Positions 1 to 9,214 of a stretch of 64,000 bases of DNA are shown piece after piece (within the stretch, counting starts at the first letter, position 1; every line of letters begins with the position of its first letter). The translations under genes were made by a program, and so were the position numbers. The notes below the pieces were generated by a model. That model was given only the letters and a program-made list of their open reading frames with translations. It had not been told where the DNA came from and ran no database searches. This DNA comes from an uncultured Bryobacteraceae bacterium (GTDB lineage Bacteria > Acidobacteriota > Terriglobia > Bryobacterales > Bryobacteraceae), in assembly GCA_938003835.1 (NCBI GenBank), contig CALKXJ010000005.1, forward strand, positions 62,001 through 126,000, in the 5' to 3' direction.

Positions 1-1
1 G

Positions 2-193
2 CTTTCCGTTCAGGTCGGCCTCGGCGAAGCCCACCCGAGCATGAAGGAGTTGTCGCTGATCGGCGTGACGATCGCGCTCGCCGGTGGGCTCAATGCCAAG
101 ATTGCCGTCATTGGTCCGATGCGTATGAACTATCCCAAGGTGATGTCGGCGGTTCTGCATGTCGGACAGGCTTTTCAGAGTCTCAGCGCCTGA
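2..193 (+). CDS. hrcA: HrcA heat-inducible transcription repressor, C-terminal part
   Basis: The last 63 residues of a protein whose start lies before the window. The tail contains a G-P-x-R-M-x-Y motif (here GPMRMNYPKV) followed by a short helix, which is the C-terminal signature of HrcA. HrcA represses class I heat-shock operons by binding CIRCE operators and is activated by GroEL. The context fits, because grpE and dnaJ follow on the same strand. The stop codon is TGA at 191-193. No CIRCE inverted repeat was seen downstream within the window, so any operator must lie upstream of the visible part. Confidence 0.85.
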   Translation, partial: LSVQVGLGEAHPSMKELSLIGVTIALAGGLNAKIAVIGPMRMNYPKVMSAVLHVGQAFQSLSA

Positions 194-278
194 GGCGCCG
201 GACGGCGCCGGTCCGGGGCGCAGGAAGAATCTGCTTACTATAGTCACCGTGAGCCAAGACAACCAGAGTTTTAACGCA

Positions 279-863
279 ATGCCAGAATCAGCTCCGCCGC
301 CTGGGGGCGAGACGGCTGTGCCGGGCGGCGCGAAGCCCCCCGCTGATGAACCGGTCGACCAGGTGACCGTAGACGATCTAGCGGCCCAGCTCGAGGCCGT
401 GACCGTCGAGCGGGACCGCCTGGCCGGCGAAAACGAGGAGTTGAAGGATCGGCTCCTCCGGCGCCAGGCTGACTTCGAGAACTTTCGCCGCCGCGTCGAA
501 CGGGAGCGGGCCGAAATGGCCGAATTCGCCGGAATGGAGACGGTCCGGGCCCTGCTGCCCATCCTGGACGATTTCGAGCGGGCGCTGCGAGCCACCCCAC
601 CGCTCGATGGAGCCGCAGCCGAATACGCCCGGGGCGTCGAAATCATTTACCAGCGATTGAGAGACACGCTTCAGAAGCTGGGGCTCGAGCCGATCGAGAG
701 CGCGGGCAAGCCCTTCGACCCCAACATCCATCACGCCGTCGAGAGGGTGACCGACGCCAACGCGGAAGACCACACCGTCGTCGAGGAGTACCAGAGGGGT
801 TACAATTTTAAAGGAAAACCGCTGCGGCCCGCGATGGTGAAGGTTGCCGTCAAGCCGTCCTAG
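279..863 (+). CDS. grpE: GrpE nucleotide exchange factor
   Basis: Cytoplasmic nucleotide exchange factor that releases ADP from DnaK. From ATG 279 the protein is 194 residues, the usual length. It has an acidic, proline-rich N-terminus, a long charged coiled coil (about residues 30-85), then the compact head with the family signature FDPNIHHAV and the tail GYNFKGKPLRPAMVKV. The start is uncertain: GTG 249 is in frame and would add 10 residues, and neither start has a clear ribosome binding site. It lies between hrcA and dnaJ. No dnaK gene separates grpE from dnaJ. Confidence 0.9.
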   Translation: MPESAPPPGGETAVPGGAKPPADEPVDQVTVDDLAAQLEAVTVERDRLAGENEELKDRLLRRQADFENFRRRVERERAEMAEFAGMETVRALLPILDDFERALRATPPLDGAAAEYARGVEIIYQRLRDTLQKLGLEPIESAGKPFDPNIHHAVERVTDANAEDHTVVEEYQRGYNFKGKPLRPAMVKVAVKPS

Positions 864-885
864 GGCTCTGGCCGATACGGGTCCC

Positions 886-2001
886 GTGAACAAGCGCGAC
901 TACTACGAGATTCTCGGTGTCGACCGCTCGGTGGATGAGCAGGGCCTCAAGAGCGCCTACCGCAAACTGGCGCTCAAGTACCACCCCGACCGCAATCCGG
1001 GCGACAAGGAGGCGGAGGAGAAGTTCAAGGAGGCGGCCGAGGCCTACAGCGTCCTGAGCGATCCGCAAAAGCGCGCCGCGTATGACCGCTACGGCCATGC
1101 CGGACTTCAGGGCGGCGGCTTCACGGGCTTTGATCCGTCGGTCTTCACCGACTTCAGCGACATTCTGGGCGACTTTTTCGGCTTCGGCGACCTGTTCGGT
1201 GGCACACGCCGGCAGCGGCACCGGCCGGTACGCGGCGACGATGTGCGCTACGACCTGGAGATCGACTTCGAGGACGCCTTGCGCGGCAAGACGGTCGATC
1301 TTCAGGTGCCACAAGTAGTCACCTGCGAACGCTGTCACGGCTCGGGCGCCGAGCCCCGGGACGGGACGGTCACCTGCTCGGCCTGCCGCGGGCGCGGCGA
1401 GCTCGTCTACCAGCAGGGGTTCCTCTCCATACGGCGCACCTGCACGCAATGCGGCGGGACCGGCCGCATTGTCCGCCGCCCCTGCGTGGAATGCCGCGGT
1501 GCAGGCCAGAAGCGCATCGAGCGGAGGCTTCGCGTCAACATCCCTCCAGGCGTGGATACCGGCACACGCGTGCGCCTGGCCGGTGAAGGAGCTCCGGGCG
1601 CCAACGGCGGACCTCCGGGAGACCTGTACGTCTTCCTGACCGTCAAGGAACACCCGGTCTTCCGGCGGAAGGGCAATGACCTGTATTGCGTCGTCCCGCT
1701 CAATGTCGCGCAGGCGGCGCTTGGCGACAAAGTGGACCTGCTCACCTTCGACGGGCTCAAGACGATCGAGATTCCTCCCGGAGTGCAGCACGGCGAACGG
1801 ATCCGTCTGCGGGGCCTCGGGGTGCCCGACGTCAACGGGCGCGGCCGCGGCGACCTGTTCGTCGAGATCGAAGTTCGCATCCCCACCGAGCTCACCCGCG
1901 AGCAGCGCAGGCTCTTTGAACAGCTTCGCGAGCTTCTGCCGGCCGAAAACGAACCCAAGGACAAGAGCCTTTTCGAGAAGGTAAAGGACTACTTCAACTG
2001 A
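886..2001 (+). CDS. dnaJ: Chaperone DnaJ (Hsp40, type I)
   Basis: Co-chaperone that delivers unfolded protein to DnaK and stimulates its ATPase. The 371-residue protein has the complete type I layout: J domain (residues 4-66) with the HPD tripeptide at 33-35, a Gly/Phe-rich linker rich in Phe and Asp (about 77-107), four CxxCxGxG zinc-binding repeats (CERCHGSG, CSACRGRG, CTQCGGTG, CVECRGAG), and the C-terminal substrate-binding domains. GTG 886 is chosen because the reading MNKRDYYEIL matches the family N-terminus; an ATG further upstream at 844 would overlap grpE. The gap to the grpE stop is 22 bases, so co-transcription is likely. Confidence 0.95.
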   Translation: MNKRDYYEILGVDRSVDEQGLKSAYRKLALKYHPDRNPGDKEAEEKFKEAAEAYSVLSDPQKRAAYDRYGHAGLQGGGFTGFDPSVFTDFSDILGDFFGFGDLFGGTRRQRHRPVRGDDVRYDLEIDFEDALRGKTVDLQVPQVVTCERCHGSGAEPRDGTVTCSACRGRGELVYQQGFLSIRRTCTQCGGTGRIVRRPCVECRGAGQKRIERRLRVNIPPGVDTGTRVRLAGEGAPGANGGPPGDLYVFLTVKEHPVFRRKGNDLYCVVPLNVAQAALGDKVDLLTFDGLKTIEIPPGVQHGERIRLRGLGVPDVNGRGRGDLFVEIEVRIPTELTREQRRLFEQLRELLPAENEPKDKSLFEKVKDYFN

Positions 2002-2573
2002 GCCGTTGCGCCGGGACTCTCCCCGCGGTTCAACATCCAGGCCAGAGTTTGGAGCCAACCAAGGCCCGCCATCGAGCGGACCAGGTCTGAATGTTGAGGT
2101 TCGGGTGACGCAGCCCCGCGCCGCCGAAAGAGTGGCGAAGGCGCCGTTGCGGAAGCGGTTCTCGCGCGGGTGATCCCAGATGTCAAGCGCGGGCGAACCC
2201 TGGAGGCCAACCACGCCGGGATGGTTTGGATGAGCTGGGAAATCTTCCTAAACGTTCTTGCGCCTCTGGCCCGGCTTCCCGAGAAGGCGACGGCAAGCCC
2301 GGCCTTGCGGTTTCAGCCCTTGGGGACCCTGTTGATAACGTTGCGAAATCCACCGCCACACGGCCTGCCTGGAGGCACTGACCCCTTGGCGACCGGACGA
2401 GGCGGCAGTAGGCCGACATGCGTCAGCCAAATCGCCAACCGTCTCTTGTAGCCCTACCCGTCGAGCTCTTTGCGCACCGAGGCCGGCAAATCCCCGGTGG
2501 AGCCACCACGGCTCGATCCGCGCGGGCAGGGGCGGCGCGCGCAGGCTGCGAATCGAATCCTGGTGAGTCGGGC
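2002..2573. other. Gene-free stretch between dnaJ and the RND operon
   Basis: No convincing intact gene lies in these 570 bases. The longer open frames run antisense into neighbours and have unnatural composition. The only coding-like trace is a transposase-type helix-turn-helix on the minus strand, annotated separately at about 2263-2450. The stretch also separates the dnaJ 3' end from the 3' end of the convergent efflux operon. No T-rich terminator was recognised. Confidence 0.5.
2263..2450 (-). pseudogene. Remnant of a transposase helix-turn-helix (IS630-like)
   Basis: A minus-strand reading frame contains SASRQAVWRWISQRYQQG followed by a Gly-Leu-Lys-Pro-rich tail and then a stop. This fits the pattern S-R-x-[TA]-V-x-R-W-x-x-x-Y-x-x-G-x-x-[GA]-L-K found in the N-terminal helix-turn-helix of IS630-type transposases. 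No DDE catalytic domain follows in any frame and no terminal repeats were found, so this is at best a decayed fragment. The identification rests on pattern recognition only; a chance frame in GC-rich DNA is possible. Confidence 0.3.
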
Positions 2574-5500
2574 TTACAGTCCCCGCCGGCGGAGCAGATA
2601 GAAGAGCACCGGTGTGATCAACAGCGAGAGAAGCATCGAAACCGTCACCCCGCCGATCACGGCGATCGCCAGCGGTTGCAGAATCTGAGCTCCCGAGCCG
2701 ATGCCCAGCGCCAGAGGCAACATGCCGAACACCGTCGCCAGGGCGGTCATCAGGATCGGACGCAGGCGGCGCCGGCCCGCCTGGAAAATCGCTTCCTGAA
2801 GCTCCAGGCCGCGCGCGCTGAACTCCTTCTGCGAGTCCAGCATCAGGATGCCGTTCTTGTGGACGATGCCCACCACCATGATCGCCCCCATGAAGGAGGA
2901 AATGTTCAGCGTCGTCCGGGTGAGCAGGAGCGCCAGCAGCGCGCCGAAGCCACACAGGAGTGTGGCCGCGAGAATCGCGATCGGGTGGGAGAAGGAACGG
3001 AACTCGAAGACCAGGATGATGAAGATCAGCAGGATCGACATCAGCAACACCATCGTGAGGCTGCGGAACGACTCCCGCTGGATCTGGTAAATGCCGCCGA
3101 ATTCGATGTCCGTGCCGGGAGGGATCTCCACCTCCCGGAAAAGCCTTTGCTGGATCTCCTGCATCGTCGAACCGAGGTCCCGCCCCTCGAGCCGGGCGGT
3201 CACGGCAGACATGTTGCGCAGGTTGTCTCGCCGGATCTCGTGGGTCACCTCCTCGGTTTCAAGATCGGCGATGCTGGCCAGAGGCACGGTTTGCCCGCTC
3301 GGGGAAGTCAACAGCAGACTCTTGAGCTGATCGCTGCTGGTACGGAACTCCCTGGGATACCGCACCCGGATGCCGATCATCCGGTCGCCCTGAATCATGT
3401 TCGAAGCGATCTGCCCGTCCAAAATGGCCGCTTCCAGTTCCTGCACATCGTGCACGCCAAAACCGGCCAGAGCGGCCTTCTCGGGATTGACCCGAAAATT
3501 TCTCGCCGGGCCGATGATCACCGTCCGGTTGACGACATCGACGACACCGCGAACCTGCGGAAGCCAGGCAGCGATCCGCGCGGCGACCTCCTTGTAGATG
3601 GCTTCCCGGGGATGGAAGACCTTGATCTCGATCGGCTGGGGCGCGGCGACCAGGTCGGCAATGAGGTCCTCGAGAATATGCGCAAACTCGATCTGAAGCA
3701 CAGGAACCGTTTCCGCGATGCGGCGCCGGAACTCCTCGATTACCTCTTCGGCGCTCCGGTGCCGCCGGCGCTTCAGTTTCACCAGGAAGTCGCCGAAATT
3801 GGGCTCGGCCGTAGCCAGAGCCAGGCGGGCGCCAGTCCGCCGCGAATAACTCTCCACTTCCGGGATCTCGCGGAGGATCTGCTCGACCTTGAGCAGGACG
3901 CGGTTGGTCTCTTCGAGCGAGGTGCCTTCCGGCATCCGGTAGTCCCCGACAAAAGCGCCCTCGTCCATCTCCGGAAGGAAGCTGCTGCCAAGCTGGAAAT
4001 AGAGCAGGACCGATCCGGCCAGCAGTCCCAGCGAGAGCAGGAGCACAAAGCGGCCGTGCCGCAGCGTCCAGTGCAAGGCCAACTCGTAGCGCTCGGTGAG
4101 CCAGCGCATCAGGCGACCCTCGCCAGCCTGCTCGGCCTCGAGCAGGTCCCTCTCCACCGGCCCGCCGGAGCGGCGGAAGATCAGGCGCGCCAGCACCGGC
4201 GTGAAGAAAACGGCCAACACCAATGAAGCCGCCAGTGCCGTGACCAGCGTCATGGCGAGCGCGCGGAAGAACACTGCCGTAATGCCGCCGAGGAAAACCA
4301 GCGGGACAAAGACCACGATCGGCGTCAGCGTCGAGCCGATCAGCGCCGGCGTGAGCTCCTCGATGGCGCTCATTGCCGCTTCCTGCGGGGTCTGGCCCAT
4401 CGACAGGTGGACCATGATGTTTTCCACCATCACGATGGCGTCGTCGATCACCACACCGATCGAGGCGGCGATGCCCCCCAGCGTCATCAGGTTGAAGCTC
4501 ATGTCGAACAGTTCCATGAAGACGATGGCAATGAGGACTGCGATGGGGATCACCACCGCCGCCACCAGCGTCGTGCGCCAGCTCTTGAGGAACCCCACCA
4601 GGACCGCGACCGAGAGGCCCAACCCGATCAGGATGCTTTCGGCGACGCTGCCGATCGAGTCCCGTACCAGCACGGACTGGTCATAGAACACTGCCAGCCG
4701 GATGTCCGGAGGCAGCGCCCGGCGGATCGCCTGCAACTCCCGGTTGACGGCGCCGGCGATTTTGACCGCGTTGCCGTCCGGCTGCTGCAAGACGTTGACC
4801 AGGACGGCCGGAAGGCCATCGGCGGTCACGATGTTATAGACGGGGCGCTCGCCGGCCTCCACCGTGGCCAGGTCTCTCACCCGGACCGGCGTGCCGTTGA
4901 CCACGCCCACCACCACGTCTTCGATATGCTCCTTGTTGCGGAGCAGTCCGGTGACCGTAGCCAGATAGAGCCGGTAGTTCTCCTGAATCATACCGGCCGA
5001 CCCGATCAGGTTGGTAGCCCGGATCGCTTGCACTACCCGCGTGAGAGGAAACCCGTAGCTGTTGAGCTTCTCCGGATTGACCAGGACGTGGTACTCCGGC
5101 GGGCGCCCGCCGACGATCCGCGTCTCGGCGACGCCGGGCAACCGGTAGAGGCGGGGGGCGATCTCATAGTAGGCTTTGTCCCACAACTCCGCCGTCGAGC
5201 GGCTCGGCGAGGTGATGCTGAAGCCGATCATCGGGAACACGGAAAAGGTAAGCCGGTTTATATAAAAGCGGGCCTCCGGCGGCAGGTTGGGCAAGATCTG
5301 AGCGATGCGGCCCTGCACCAGATGGAGGGCGTGCAGAATATCCACGTCCCAGCGGAAATAGACGCTAATTTCGGACATCCCCCGGCTGGTGACGGAGCGG
5401 ATGTTGGTGATGCCCGGAACGATTCGCACCGCCTCCTCAATCGGACGGGTGACCGTCAACATCTGCACATCGACCGGGGCAATCCCGTTGTGGACCAGGA

Positions 5501-5645
5501 TGATCACGCGCGGGAAGTCGGTCTGCGGGAAGATGGCGATCGGGATCCGAAACAGGAAGATCGCCCCGGCCACAGCGAAGCTGAGGAAAATCAGGACCAG
5601 GGCTCTGCCATGCCCATCGACGAACTGCGCCAGGCGTGATGTCAC
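2574..5645 (-). CDS. RND family efflux pump, inner-membrane transporter subunit
   Basis: Proton-driven inner membrane pump of the AcrB/CusA superfamily, 1023 residues, the usual size. It shows a first transmembrane helix near the N-terminus, the large periplasmic porter loops, and the membrane core with the DD pair in the stretch GVVIDDAIVMVENI (proton relay, TM4). The second half repeats the fold, as is typical. GTG 5645 is chosen because it starts at VTSRLAQF just before TM1 and overlaps the adaptor stop codon by four bases (GTGA), which suggests translational coupling; an upstream ATG at 5738 would intrude 31 codons into the adaptor gene. It is the last gene of the operon order outer membrane factor, adaptor, pump. 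The substrate cannot be told from the sequence. Confidence 0.93.
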   Translation of the reverse strand: MTSRLAQFVDGHGRALVLIFLSFAVAGAIFLFRIPIAIFPQTDFPRVIILVHNGIAPVDVQMLTVTRPIEEAVRIVPGITNIRSVTSRGMSEISVYFRWDVDILHALHLVQGRIAQILPNLPPEARFYINRLTFSVFPMIGFSITSPSRSTAELWDKAYYEIAPRLYRLPGVAETRIVGGRPPEYHVLVNPEKLNSYGFPLTRVVQAIRATNLIGSAGMIQENYRLYLATVTGLLRNKEHIEDVVVGVVNGTPVRVRDLATVEAGERPVYNIVTADGLPAVLVNVLQQPDGNAVKIAGAVNRELQAIRRALPPDIRLAVFYDQSVLVRDSIGSVAESILIGLGLSVAVLVGFLKSWRTTLVAAVVIPIAVLIAIVFMELFDMSFNLMTLGGIAASIGVVIDDAIVMVENIMVHLSMGQTPQEAAMSAIEELTPALIGSTLTPIVVFVPLVFLGGITAVFFRALAMTLVTALAASLVLAVFFTPVLARLIFRRSGGPVERDLLEAEQAGEGRLMRWLTERYELALHWTLRHGRFVLLLSLGLLAGSVLLYFQLGSSFLPEMDEGAFVGDYRMPEGTSLEETNRVLLKVEQILREIPEVESYSRRTGARLALATAEPNFGDFLVKLKRRRHRSAEEVIEEFRRRIAETVPVLQIEFAHILEDLIADLVAAPQPIEIKVFHPREAIYKEVAARIAAWLPQVRGVVDVVNRTVIIGPARNFRVNPEKAALAGFGVHDVQELEAAILDGQIASNMIQGDRMIGIRVRYPREFRTSSDQLKSLLLTSPSGQTVPLASIADLETEEVTHEIRRDNLRNMSAVTARLEGRDLGSTMQEIQQRLFREVEIPPGTDIEFGGIYQIQRESFRSLTMVLLMSILLIFIILVFEFRSFSHPIAILAATLLCGFGALLALLLTRTTLNISSFMGAIMVVGIVHKNGILMLDSQKEFSARGLELQEAIFQAGRRRLRPILMTALATVFGMLPLALGIGSGAQILQPLAIAVIGGVTVSMLLSLLITPVLFYLLRRRGL

Positions 5646-6859
5646 GGCCAGTGCACCTCGGTGCCTTCGGGCAGACCGTATCCGCCTTCGCTGATGACCA
5701 GTTCGCCGGGGCGCAGCCCTTGCCGAATCTGGATCCACCCGTGTGAACGCACCCCCAAGAGCACTTCTCGCCGCACGGCCTTTCGCTGGTCGCCGGCCAG
5801 CATCACAATACCGCGCTCGCCGCCCTCTTCCACCTGCACCGCCTCGGGCGGCAGCGTGATGACCTTCTCGAGCCGTCCGGTGACTATGGCCAGATGGCCG
5901 TAAGCAGCCACGCGCAGCGCCTGATCGCGGTTGGCAATCTCACACCAGACCTCGATGGTGCGCCGGGCCGGGTCCACCGCCTGGCTCACCACGGAAATCG
6001 TGCCCTGGAACGAGGCCCCTCCGCCGTCGAGCGGGGTGAACACGCAGGGCTGGCCGCGGCGGACGGGGGCGGCCTCCGCTTCCGGCACCTGCGCCCGAGC
6101 CACCGCCACGGAAACGTCGGCGACCCGGAAAATCGGCGTGCCGGGTCTGGCGATGTCCCCTGGAAACAGATACTGTTCGGTGATCACCCCGGTGAACGGA
6201 CTTCGCACATCGGCAAAGGCCAGCTGCGCCTCCACCAAGGCCAGGCGGCCCCGTGCCTGCTCGAGCCGGCTGCGCGCGATCCGAATCTCTCGGTCTTTGG
6301 ATTGGCCCACGAGCAGCTCAAGCGCTTTGACTGCTACCTCGTAGTTGGTCCGCGCCTGCGCCAGTTCGGTCTCAGTCGCCACCAGGTCCCGGTTGGGAAT
6401 GGCGCCCTGCTCGAAGAGTCGCTTGCGGCGCTCGTAAAACTTCTCGGCCTGGCGGAGGGCGGCCTCGGCGGTGGCTACCTGGCCGCGGGCGCGCTCGATC
6501 TCCACCGGCAGCGTCCCCGCCGAGAGCTTCTCCAGGCTCGCCTCGGCATCTTCGACCGCGGCTGCGGCCTCGGCGCGCTGCGCGATCAAGTCCCGGCTTT
6601 CCAGGCGTGCCAGCAGCTGGCCGCGAGCGACATAATCGCCTTTCCTCGCCTCCAACTCGCGGATCGCCGCAGTGATCTGGGGCGCGACATCGGCCTGCGC
6701 CCTGGCGAAGATCGTGGCCGGCGCCCGCACCTCAAGGGTCACGTCGGCGACATCCGCCCGGAGCACCTTGACCTCGACGACAGGCCGGGCTTGTCTCTCG
6801 TCACGTTCGCGGCAGCCGATCAGCACGGCCGGCAAGAGCAGAATAAGCGTGCGATTCAC
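5642..6859 (-). CDS. RND efflux periplasmic adaptor (membrane fusion protein), lipoprotein
   Basis: Adaptor of the HlyD/AcrA/CusB family linking the RND pump to the outer membrane channel. The 405-residue protein begins with a hydrophobic segment ending in the lipobox LIGC (Cys16), so it is probably a lipid-anchored periplasmic protein. Next come a lipoyl/barrel-sandwich half-motif (about 45-80), a long alanine/glutamate-rich coiled-coil hairpin (about 95-205), the second lipoyl half, and a beta-barrel region. The start overlaps the stop of the upstream outer membrane factor gene (ATGA at 6856-6859), and its own stop overlaps the pump start, so all three genes appear translationally coupled. 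Confidence 0.92.
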   Translation of the reverse strand: MNRTLILLLPAVLIGCRERDERQARPVVEVKVLRADVADVTLEVRAPATIFARAQADVAPQITAAIRELEARKGDYVARGQLLARLESRDLIAQRAEAAAAVEDAEASLEKLSAGTLPVEIERARGQVATAEAALRQAEKFYERRKRLFEQGAIPNRDLVATETELAQARTNYEVAVKALELLVGQSKDREIRIARSRLEQARGRLALVEAQLAFADVRSPFTGVITEQYLFPGDIARPGTPIFRVADVSVAVARAQVPEAEAAPVRRGQPCVFTPLDGGGASFQGTISVVSQAVDPARRTIEVWCEIANRDQALRVAAYGHLAIVTGRLEKVITLPPEAVQVEEGGERGIVMLAGDQRKAVRREVLLGVRSHGWIQIRQGLRPGELVISEGGYGLPEGTEVHWP

Positions 6860-8136
6860 CGGCCCGTTGCTACCTCCAAATCGAGCCGGGCGTTCAGGTA
6901 GTTCGCCACGGTGGAGTAGTAATTCGTTCGCGCCTGAGTCAGCTGGTTCTGGGCGACTACCACGTCGAGAGCCGGACCTTCGCCACCCTCGTAGCGGATC
7001 CGACTGAGCCTGAGATCTTCCTCTGCCAGGATCACTTGCCGCCGTGACTGGCTGACAAGCTCGAAATAGGCCTTCGCCCGTGTGAGAGCGGCATGGTACT
7101 CCTGCGAGAGGCGCCGTTCGACGACACTCCGCTCATCGGCGACCTGGGCGGCGCGCGTCTCCGACTGTCGCGCCGCGTTCAGCGAACGAAACCAGTCGAA
7201 GACGGGGATGTGCAGGGTGAGAAAGGTCGCATAGCCCCGGTTATTCCATGCAACTTTATTGACGTCCAGCCCGAATTGGAAACTCCAGGCGAGCCGGGGA
7301 AACAGCTCCGCCCGAGCCCCGCGCGCCTCAGCCCGAAATGTCCGGAACCGGGCGTCGAGCAACCGGAATTCCGGGCGGCGCAGGTACGGCGCCGCCTCTC
7401 GCGGAGCCGGCTCAGGCAAGGGCAAAGGCTGTTGAAAGACATCCACAATCGCGAGCTCCCTGTCGACGTCGGTGGTCCAGTACGACGCCAGCTCCTGGTT
7501 GGCCAGCTTCGCCGCCAATTCGGCGGTGCTGAGCGCCTGGGCGAGGAAAGCGACTTGAGCCGATGCCTTGACGACGTCGGCGCGGGCAGCTTCGCCGGAG
7601 GCCGCCAGCGTCTCGGTCCGTTCGGCGAACTGCCGGCTCTCGGCGAGGGATTCCCGGATGGCGCTCGCCACATGCCGGGCCAAGAGGAGCCGATAGTAGG
7701 CTGAGGCCACTGCACGCCGGAGGTCGCGCTCGGCGATGACTACGCTAGCGGAAGCCGCATCCCGGCTCGCGCGGGCCCGTGAATGCTCGGCCCGCAGTCG
7801 CCCGGAAGTGTCGATCTCCTCGAAGAGCTGGCCCAGGGCCACGAACTCGCGGATCCCGTTGAGGGCAACGAAGCTGAACGTGCTGCGGTCCTGGCGGTTG
7901 GGGCTGTTGTAAGTGTGGGCGGCCTGAATGGTGCTCTGCGGCAGAAAGCTCGCGCGAGCCTGGAGAACCCATCGGTCAGCGATCTCCCGCTCCTTGCGTG
8001 CGACGCTGACCGGCGACGCCACGCTGAGCGCTTTTTGAATGCATTCCTCGAGCGTCAGCGGCGCATCCTGTGCCAAAACCGAGCCGCCGCCCACCATCAG
8101 GAGGCTGAGCAAACGCAGGTGCGGGAAGCTCCTCAT
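6856..8136 (-). CDS. TolC-family outer membrane efflux protein
   Basis: Outer membrane channel component, 426 residues. A signal peptide (MRSFPHLRLLSLLMVGGGSVLAQ, given here only as residues 1-23) is followed by TLEECIQKAL, a typical TolC start of the first periplasmic helix. Two repeats of long amphipathic helices rich in Ala, Arg and Glu follow; the second ends in QLTQARTNYYSTVANYLNA, a classic TolC-family C-terminal helix. First gene of the efflux operon; any promoter would lie in 8137-8240. The order of an outer membrane gene first and the pump last is common in non-proteobacterial RND operons. Confidence 0.9.
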   Translation of the reverse strand: MRSFPHLRLLSLLMVGGGSVLAQDAPLTLEECIQKALSVASPVSVARKEREIADRWVLQARASFLPQSTIQAAHTYNSPNRQDRSTFSFVALNGIREFVALGQLFEEIDTSGRLRAEHSRARASRDAASASVVIAERDLRRAVASAYYRLLLARHVASAIRESLAESRQFAERTETLAASGEAARADVVKASAQVAFLAQALSTAELAAKLANQELASYWTTDVDRELAIVDVFQQPLPLPEPAPREAAPYLRRPEFRLLDARFRTFRAEARGARAELFPRLAWSFQFGLDVNKVAWNNRGYATFLTLHIPVFDWFRSLNAARQSETRAAQVADERSVVERRLSQEYHAALTRAKAYFELVSQSRRQVILAEEDLRLSRIRYEGGEGPALDVVVAQNQLTQARTNYYSTVANYLNARLDLEVATGR

Positions 8137-8231
8137 GCGCGAAACGAATCCGCCGCTGCACTGGCGCTCGCGCCGTATACCCTAAGCGCCTCGCGTAGAG
8201 GATTCAAGTTATCCCAGAGCGGGTCGCGTTT

Positions 8232-8360
8232 TCAACGGCGGCGCCAGGATTCCAGCAACCGGCCTGTCACGCAGTCGGCCACTAACTCCTCGTGCGCCTT
8301 GCACCGCATCTTCTCGATGGCGTGAAGCCGCTCGGTTGCCGGGCGTTCCTGGTTCCTGAG
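8232..8360 (-). pseudogene. Short coding-like frame of unknown origin
   Basis: A minus-strand frame reads NQERPATERLHAIEKM, then RCKAHEELVADCVTGRLLES, ending in a run of arginines and a TGA at 8232-8234. The amphipathic, protein-like composition differs from the Pro/Arg/Gly-rich nonsense frames around it. An in-frame stop lies about 20 codons upstream, and there is no good start with a ribosome binding site. It could be the 3' end of a broken gene or a very short peptide. Function unknown. Confidence 0.2.
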
Positions 8361-8489
8361 GGGCGGCTTGCTCTTCGGCGAGCGCCTCGCGCTCCCCGCG
8401 GGGCCTCACTGCGAATGCTGCCGGGAGGCTGGGAGCTCCCCGTTTTGGCAGCGGTTAGCCGCCGCGTCTCGGCATGATCCGGGGACAGT

Positions 8490-8860
8490 GATACACGTGA
8501 TACATAAGTTCGGTCAGGCCCGGTGCCGCGGCCAAGGCCTGGTGGATGAGAGTCTGCCGGGGCGCCTGCGTGGCCAGGCGAGACGGCCCCTTTTTTGGCC
8601 TTGCGGAGGATGGAGCGAGTGAAACCGCCGGAGTGGGGGCCTGCTCTTCGAACAGCCCGGTCGCCGGAATTGACCCGTTCGGCGATCTCGTCAAGATCTT
8701 GGGTTACCACAGCATGGTGCGGCCCTGCCGGTCACCGGCAGGCGCTCGCAGGCCGCCTGATCGACATCGAACGACAGGTGCCAGCGGCCCCCGCGCCGCT
8801 CTAGCCGATGGCGCGACCTCGCAGACGAAAGCGGGCGAAAGCCAGCAGGCGATGCGGTTG
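8490..8860 (-). pseudogene. Possible TnpB (IS200/IS605-type) remnant, frameshifted
   Basis: On the minus strand, successive frames give RLERRGGRWHLSFDVD (about 8805-8760), then VVTQDLDEIAERVNSGD (about 8710-8660), then RSILRKAKKGA (about 8610), then a shift to RQTLIHQALAA (about 8540). In that order these resemble the TnpB core: the beta strand before the first catalytic Asp (G-G-R-W-x-[LV]-S-F), the V-[GD]-x-D-L-G strand ending in SxG[ED], the basic L-[SR]-R-K-x-K-G helix, and the R-x-x-x-x-H-Q helix. No single frame carries all of them, and the glycine after D-L is not present. A decayed element is the best reading, but chance cannot be excluded. Confidence 0.3.
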
Positions 8861-9214
8861 CGAATCCCGCTCTCGGTGAAATCGACACAAGGCAAGCCCG
8901 GTTCTACGCCGGTGGCGGCCGGGGGCAGCAGCGCTCCGGGCTGCTAGACCAAGGCGGCGTCGCGCCGGCCTTGCCGAAGCAGGTCTACCGGACGATGCCG
9001 GGCTGACCTGCGACAAGGGCGCCTCGACGGCGCAGGAAAAGAGCTGTTTGCTTTTCCCGGCGAGGTGGGGCGCACTCTGGGGTGATTCCGCAATACTCCT
9101 ATGGCGCGATCGCCTCACCGCTGCAAGACCAGAAATCTCTCAGACTCTCACCCATGGAAAGCAATGCAAAAGTCCTCGTGCGCGGCTGTCGCGAAGTCCG
9201 GTGGTCTCGAAGGG

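Larger units (their letters stand above)
8137..9214. other. Gene-free accessory stretch of about 1.1 kb
   Basis: No intact gene is supported here. Many short frames on both strands have erratic composition and no start or ribosome binding context. Two coding-like traces are annotated separately: a short minus-strand frame ending at 8232 and TnpB-like fragments in shifting frames on the minus strand at about 8490-8860. The stretch looks like a decayed mobile element insertion between the efflux operon promoter and the glycosyltransferase gene. No terminal inverted repeats or target duplications were recognised by eye. Confidence 0.45.

Noticed and set aside
193-279. CIRCE operator before grpE
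   Set aside because: No inverted repeat with the TTAGCACTC/GAGTGCTAA pattern is present.
2418-4226. Open frame of about 600 codons opposite the RND pump
   Set aside because: Antisense shadow of a real membrane protein gene; Arg/Gln/His-rich and without a start context.
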